From Bacteroidota bacterium (GTDB taxonomy: Bacteria; Bacteroidota; Bacteroidia; Chitinophagales; Chitinophagaceae): DNA of 64,000 bases. The DNA lies in NCBI GenBank assembly GCA_023428755.1, contig JAEYWX010000015.1:62001-126000 (forward strand), given 5' to 3'. The notes below the pieces were generated by a model that worked only from the letters and a program-made list of their open reading frames with translations, had not been told where the DNA came from and searched no databases. Shown here in pieces: positions 61,012 to 64,000 of this stretch; within the stretch, counting starts at the first letter, position 1, and every line of letters starts with the position of its first letter. A program made the position numbers and the translations under genes.

Positions 61012-62661
61012 ATGTGTATGTGGATATTCCGGGTTAATCGATTATTCAGAAGCATCTTCCGGCTTATTAGCATTCTGTGGATCATCAGCAAACACGGAAT
61101 ACGTAACTGGGTCAATAATAACCGTGTGTTGCGCAGGGTCTTCGATCCCCGTGGAAAAAATCTTACCACACGTGCCGAACGTTTACGATTAATGATCGAA
61201 GACCTCGGACCTACATTTGTGAAATTCGGGCAGATTGTAGCCGACCGTCCTGATCTTGTTAGTGAACAATTGCGCAATGAATTAAAGAAACTACAAACAT
61301 CAGCCAAGCCTTTTGATAATGGAATTGCATGGCGTATTATGGAAGAGGAACTGGGCGATCCCATTCATGAAGTATTTGAACAACTGGATCACAACCCCAT
61401 TGCTTCAGCTTCCATTGCGCAGGTATATCGTGGCAAACTGCGAAGCGGTGAAACCGTTGCGGTGAAAGTACAGCGGCCGCATATCAAACAAAAAATTACT
61501 GTTGATCTTGTTTTAATGAAAGTGCTGGCCGAACAGGTGGTGCAATCCTATCCCGAACTGGCCAGTTTTAATGTGGTGGAGTTTGTAGAGGATTTTGGTA
61601 ACATCATGAAAAAAGAACTGGACTTTACCAATGAAGCATCGAATATGATGCGGTTTTCCGAAATGTTCAAGCACGATGATTATTGTTATATCCCCAAAGT
61701 TTACAACCAGTACAACACGCAGAAAATACTGGTAATGGAATTTGTAAGCGGCATGAAACCTGATGCAAAAGACGAGTTGATAAAGAATGGATATGACATT
61801 ACAAAGATTGCAGAAAACGGTACGCAGATCATTCTAAAAATGATTCTGAAATATGGATTTTTTCATGCCGATCCGCATGCTGGTAATTTAATGATCCGTG
61901 ACAACAACCAGGTTGTATTACTTGACCATGGAATGACAGCCAGTTTAAAACCTGCACAAATACAGGCCCTCATCAATTTTATGCTTGGTTTTGCAAGACA
62001 GGACACGCATCGCATCAGCAAAGCACTGTTGGCCTTACTGAACATTAATTTTTACAAAGACCACGCTGATCTGGAATTTGAAATAGGCGAACTGATCCAG
62101 AAGTACAGTTATATTCCCTATGAAAAGGTAGACATTTCTGCATTGATGGCCGATACATTCAACGTGATTATGCGGCATGGATTGAAAGTACCAACCAATT
62201 TGTATATGTTGCTGAAGGCGTTGGGCACCATACAGAAATTTGCAGAAGCACTGGAGGCAGAAGTGTCAATCATAAATATGATTGAGCCGTATGCTAAAGA
62301 AAAGATCAAAGAAAAATTCAGCTTCGATGCGATTGTAAACAAAGTGATGAATTCGGCTGAAGATTATCTCTACATCATTGATCGTTTACCGGATGATTTG
62401 AAAGAGATCATCAACAACTTACGGAAAGGCACATTAAAACATGAAATCAATTTCAGGGAAGATAGTTTTACCAACAAAGCATTACGGCAAAACTTCAACC
62501 GGCTTTCGTTTGTGTTCATCATCGGCCTGCTGCTGATTTGTGCTACATTGCTGATGATCTATCAACCGCAAAGTACAGGTGTAAAAGTATTGTTTTACAG
62601 CAGCGTGGTGATTATTGTATGGACAGGGTTGAAACTGTTATTCAATACAAAATTCAAATGA
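61012..62661 (+). CDS. ABC1/UbiB-family atypical kinase
   Basis: A 549-residue protein of the AarF/UbiB/ADCK group. Family blocks: LGPTFVKFGQIVADRPDLV (KxGQ), AVKVQRP, DFTNEASNM, VLVMEFVSG-like ILVMEFVSGMKP, GFFHADPHAGNLM and LLDHGM. Two C-terminal membrane helices near 500-545 anchor it. Members support quinone biosynthesis or lipid homeostasis. The frame starts with MCMWIFRVNRL. No quinone genes are adjacent. Confidence 0.92.
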   Translation: MCMWIFRVNRLFRSIFRLISILWIISKHGIRNWVNNNRVLRRVFDPRGKNLTTRAERLRLMIEDLGPTFVKFGQIVADRPDLVSEQLRNELKKLQTSAKPFDNGIAWRIMEEELGDPIHEVFEQLDHNPIASASIAQVYRGKLRSGETVAVKVQRPHIKQKITVDLVLMKVLAEQVVQSYPELASFNVVEFVEDFGNIMKKELDFTNEASNMMRFSEMFKHDDYCYIPKVYNQYNTQKILVMEFVSGMKPDAKDELIKNGYDITKIAENGTQIILKMILKYGFFHADPHAGNLMIRDNNQVVLLDHGMTASLKPAQIQALINFMLGFARQDTHRISKALLALLNINFYKDHADLEFEIGELIQKYSYIPYEKVDISALMADTFNVIMRHGLKVPTNLYMLLKALGTIQKFAEALEAEVSIINMIEPYAKEKIKEKFSFDAIVNKVMNSAEDYLYIIDRLPDDLKEIINNLRKGTLKHEINFREDSFTNKALRQNFNRLSFVFIIGLLLICATLLMIYQPQSTGVKVLFYSSVVIIVWTGLKLLFNTKFK

Positions 62662-62664
62662 TTA

Positions 62665-62821
62665 TGAGTTGTGAATGGTGAGTGGTGAGTTTTCTCCTTT
62701 CAGCTATAAACTATGAAACTTTGGTGGTCCGTCGTCCATCGACTGTGGTCTTCATACTTTTCAACCATGAGCCATCAACTATCAACACCTGGTGGTCTAT
62801 CGTCCATCGTCCGTGGTCTCT
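62665..62821. repeat. Dispersed repeats between the ABC1 gene and the methyltransferase gene
   Basis: GTGAATGGTGAGTGG-type words, then two copies of TGGTGGTC(C/T)(G/A)TCGTCCATCG with GTGGTC after each. Same families as 2784 and 5141. Confidence 0.65.
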
Positions 62822-62824
62822 TCC

Positions 62825-64000
62825 TCACCTCATCAAAATCCGCCACTCTTTGGGATAGTAATTGTTGATACGGTTGCCCAGCAGTTTCATCCATCCCAAT
62901 GGAAAATGATTGTACACGGCCAACGCCCAACCTTTGTGCTCACTGTCAATTTTTAATTCATTTTTACGGAGGTAATCCAACGCTTGTGTAAGATCAAGTT
63001 CCACTTTTACAATCTCTTCTTTCAAAAGCGTAGACAATGCCAATGCATGTTCAGGCAGCAGATCGTTTTTGGCTAGTGTTCCCAACTCCACTCCTGCATA
63101 CCGCACTTTCAGTTCCTGCATCAGGTATTGAATGGTTTCGTTCCAGGCAGCAGGTATTGCTGCAATGTTTTGACCTTGTTTGATAAATGTAAGACCATCA
63201 GTTGACTGTAACCAGTTGGCCGCAACTGCTGCCTCCTGCTTTGATGCAAGCTGTGTATTTTTTATTTTCATTCGCACTGCATCGGTACTTTCCTTTTTCC
63301 GAAACGCAGCAATAAAAAATCCTTCGCCTTTTACTTTGTAAGGCCAGAAACGATAACCATACGCTGCTTGTTTCGTTTCTACTTCATCAATATTCCAGCT
63401 ATTGTCAATCTTCAACTGTAACACTTCAACATTAAATTCAGTCATCATCCAATCAAGTATCTCTTCATCTTCTTCAGCTGAATACGAACAGGTAGAATAG
63501 ATCAGTACGCCATCTTCTTTCAAACAATTCCATGCATCAGCCAATATGCGTTGCTGACGCTGACTGCAAAGCTTTACATTGTCTTCGCTCCACTCGCTAA
63601 TGGCATCTGCATCACGCCGGAACAAACCACTGCCGCTGCAGGGCGCATCCACCACCAGCACATCAAACAATCCACTGAGTTTTGAAAAGGCAGACGGATC
63701 GTTATTCGTTACTACCACATTGTTGCCACCCCACTTGATACAATTTTCTTTGAGGATATTTACCCGTGCCTGGATCACTTCATTACTTACCAATAAACTT
63801 TTGTTGCTGATAAGCGATTGCAGCAGAGTTGATTTACCTCCGGGTGCTGCACACAAATCCAGTACCAGCAATGGTTGCGAAAGATCAACGGTTTGTGTCA
63901 ATGCCTGTTCTAAAAACATACTGCTGGCCTCCTGCACATAATAGGCACCGGCATGTAATAACGGATCAAGTGTAAACGAAGGACGTTGATTGAGATAATA
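62825..64000 (-). CDS. RNA cytosine-C5 methyltransferase (NOL1/NOP2/Sun, RsmF-like), 5' end outside window
   Basis: An open frame of at least 391 codons that continues past the window edge. Motif I is LCAAPGGKST. The catalytic Cys pair is in VDAPCSGSGLFRR and YSTCSYS. The C-terminal domain (about 240 onward, SKQEAAVAANWLQS) is the RNA-binding part of RsmF-like enzymes. They methylate rRNA or tRNA cytosines. The frame at the edge reads LNQRPSFTLDPLLHAGAYYV, which is typical coding sequence of this family before motif I, so the start lies outside. Confidence 0.92.
   Translation of the reverse strand, partial: YYLNQRPSFTLDPLLHAGAYYVQEASSMFLEQALTQTVDLSQPLLVLDLCAAPGGKSTLLQSLISNKSLLVSNEVIQARVNILKENCIKWGGNNVVVTNNDPSAFSKLSGLFDVLVVDAPCSGSGLFRRDADAISEWSEDNVKLCSQRQQRILADAWNCLKEDGVLIYSTCSYSAEEDEEILDWMMTEFNVEVLQLKIDNSWNIDEVETKQAAYGYRFWPYKVKGEGFFIAAFRKKESTDAVRMKIKNTQLASKQEAAVAANWLQSTDGLTFIKQGQNIAAIPAAWNETIQYLMQELKVRYAGVELGTLAKNDLLPEHALALSTLLKEEIVKVELDLTQALDYLRKNELKIDSEHKGWALAVYNHFPLGWMKLLGNRINNYYPKEWRILMR

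Overview
The window looks like a chromosome segment of a member of the Bacteroidota, most probably family Chitinophagaceae. The signs are Bacteroidota-type families (DUF6266, a stand-alone BTRD1 repeat protein, a SWIB domain with a histone H1-like tail, RNase HI with a viroplasmin domain), many lipoproteins with a cysteine lipobox, weak Shine-Dalgarno sequences, and several families of short dispersed repeats. Genus is inference only. No rRNA, tRNA, CRISPR array or complete insertion sequence was seen.

Layout. 1-8.1 kb: the end of an ABC-F ATPase, a FAS1 lipoprotein, a hotdog thioesterase, a short alpha-glucan phosphorylase lacking the expected PLP lysine, a Rid-family protein, and a DtxR-type regulator coupled to a ZIP metal transporter. 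8.4-18 kb: a DUF1080 protein, then two signalling operons on the minus strand. The first runs sensor kinase, Rcp1-like regulator, receiver-kinase hybrid, and a kinase-like membrane protein whose phospho-acceptor His is Arg. The second runs lipoprotein, 7TM protein, NarX-like kinase, and a NarL-like regulator broken by an in-frame TAG. A BTRD1 repeat protein lies between them.

18.2-32.5 kb is the accessory region. It holds a kelch lipoprotein bracketed by long direct repeats and a type I restriction-modification locus (hsdM, hsdS, hsdR). Between hsdS and hsdR sit a PIN-domain toxin-like pair and a basic-protein/outer-membrane-barrel pair. After hsdR come an excisionase-like HTH gene surrounded by hairpins and nested inverted repeats, a DUF6266 protein, and a GIY-YIG nuclease embedded in palindromic repeats.

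32.5-64 kb is mostly housekeeping or conserved genes: a LytS-like kinase with its LuxR-type regulator, an alanine symporter, YccF, a FrnE-like DsbA, two SDRs, a TSUP permease, SWIB-H1, HtpG, a two-domain M16 protease, outer-membrane proteins, a metallophosphoesterase, an MBL hydrolase, ParA, Fmt, a phytanoyl-CoA dioxygenase-like protein, a LysM protein, RNase HI, YtxH, an ABC1 kinase and the end of an RNA m5C methyltransferase. Convergent gene pairs are separated by strong hairpin terminators.

The main theme is short repeats. At least eight families occur between genes, and three of them also lie in frame inside conserved genes (ABC-F, hsdM, hsdR, fmt), where they are translated as low-complexity inserts. 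The most system-like candidates are the four extra genes inside the restriction-modification locus, the repeat/hairpin/HTH block at 29.7-30.5 kb, the REP-embedded GIY-YIG nuclease, and the signalling operon with a pseudokinase.
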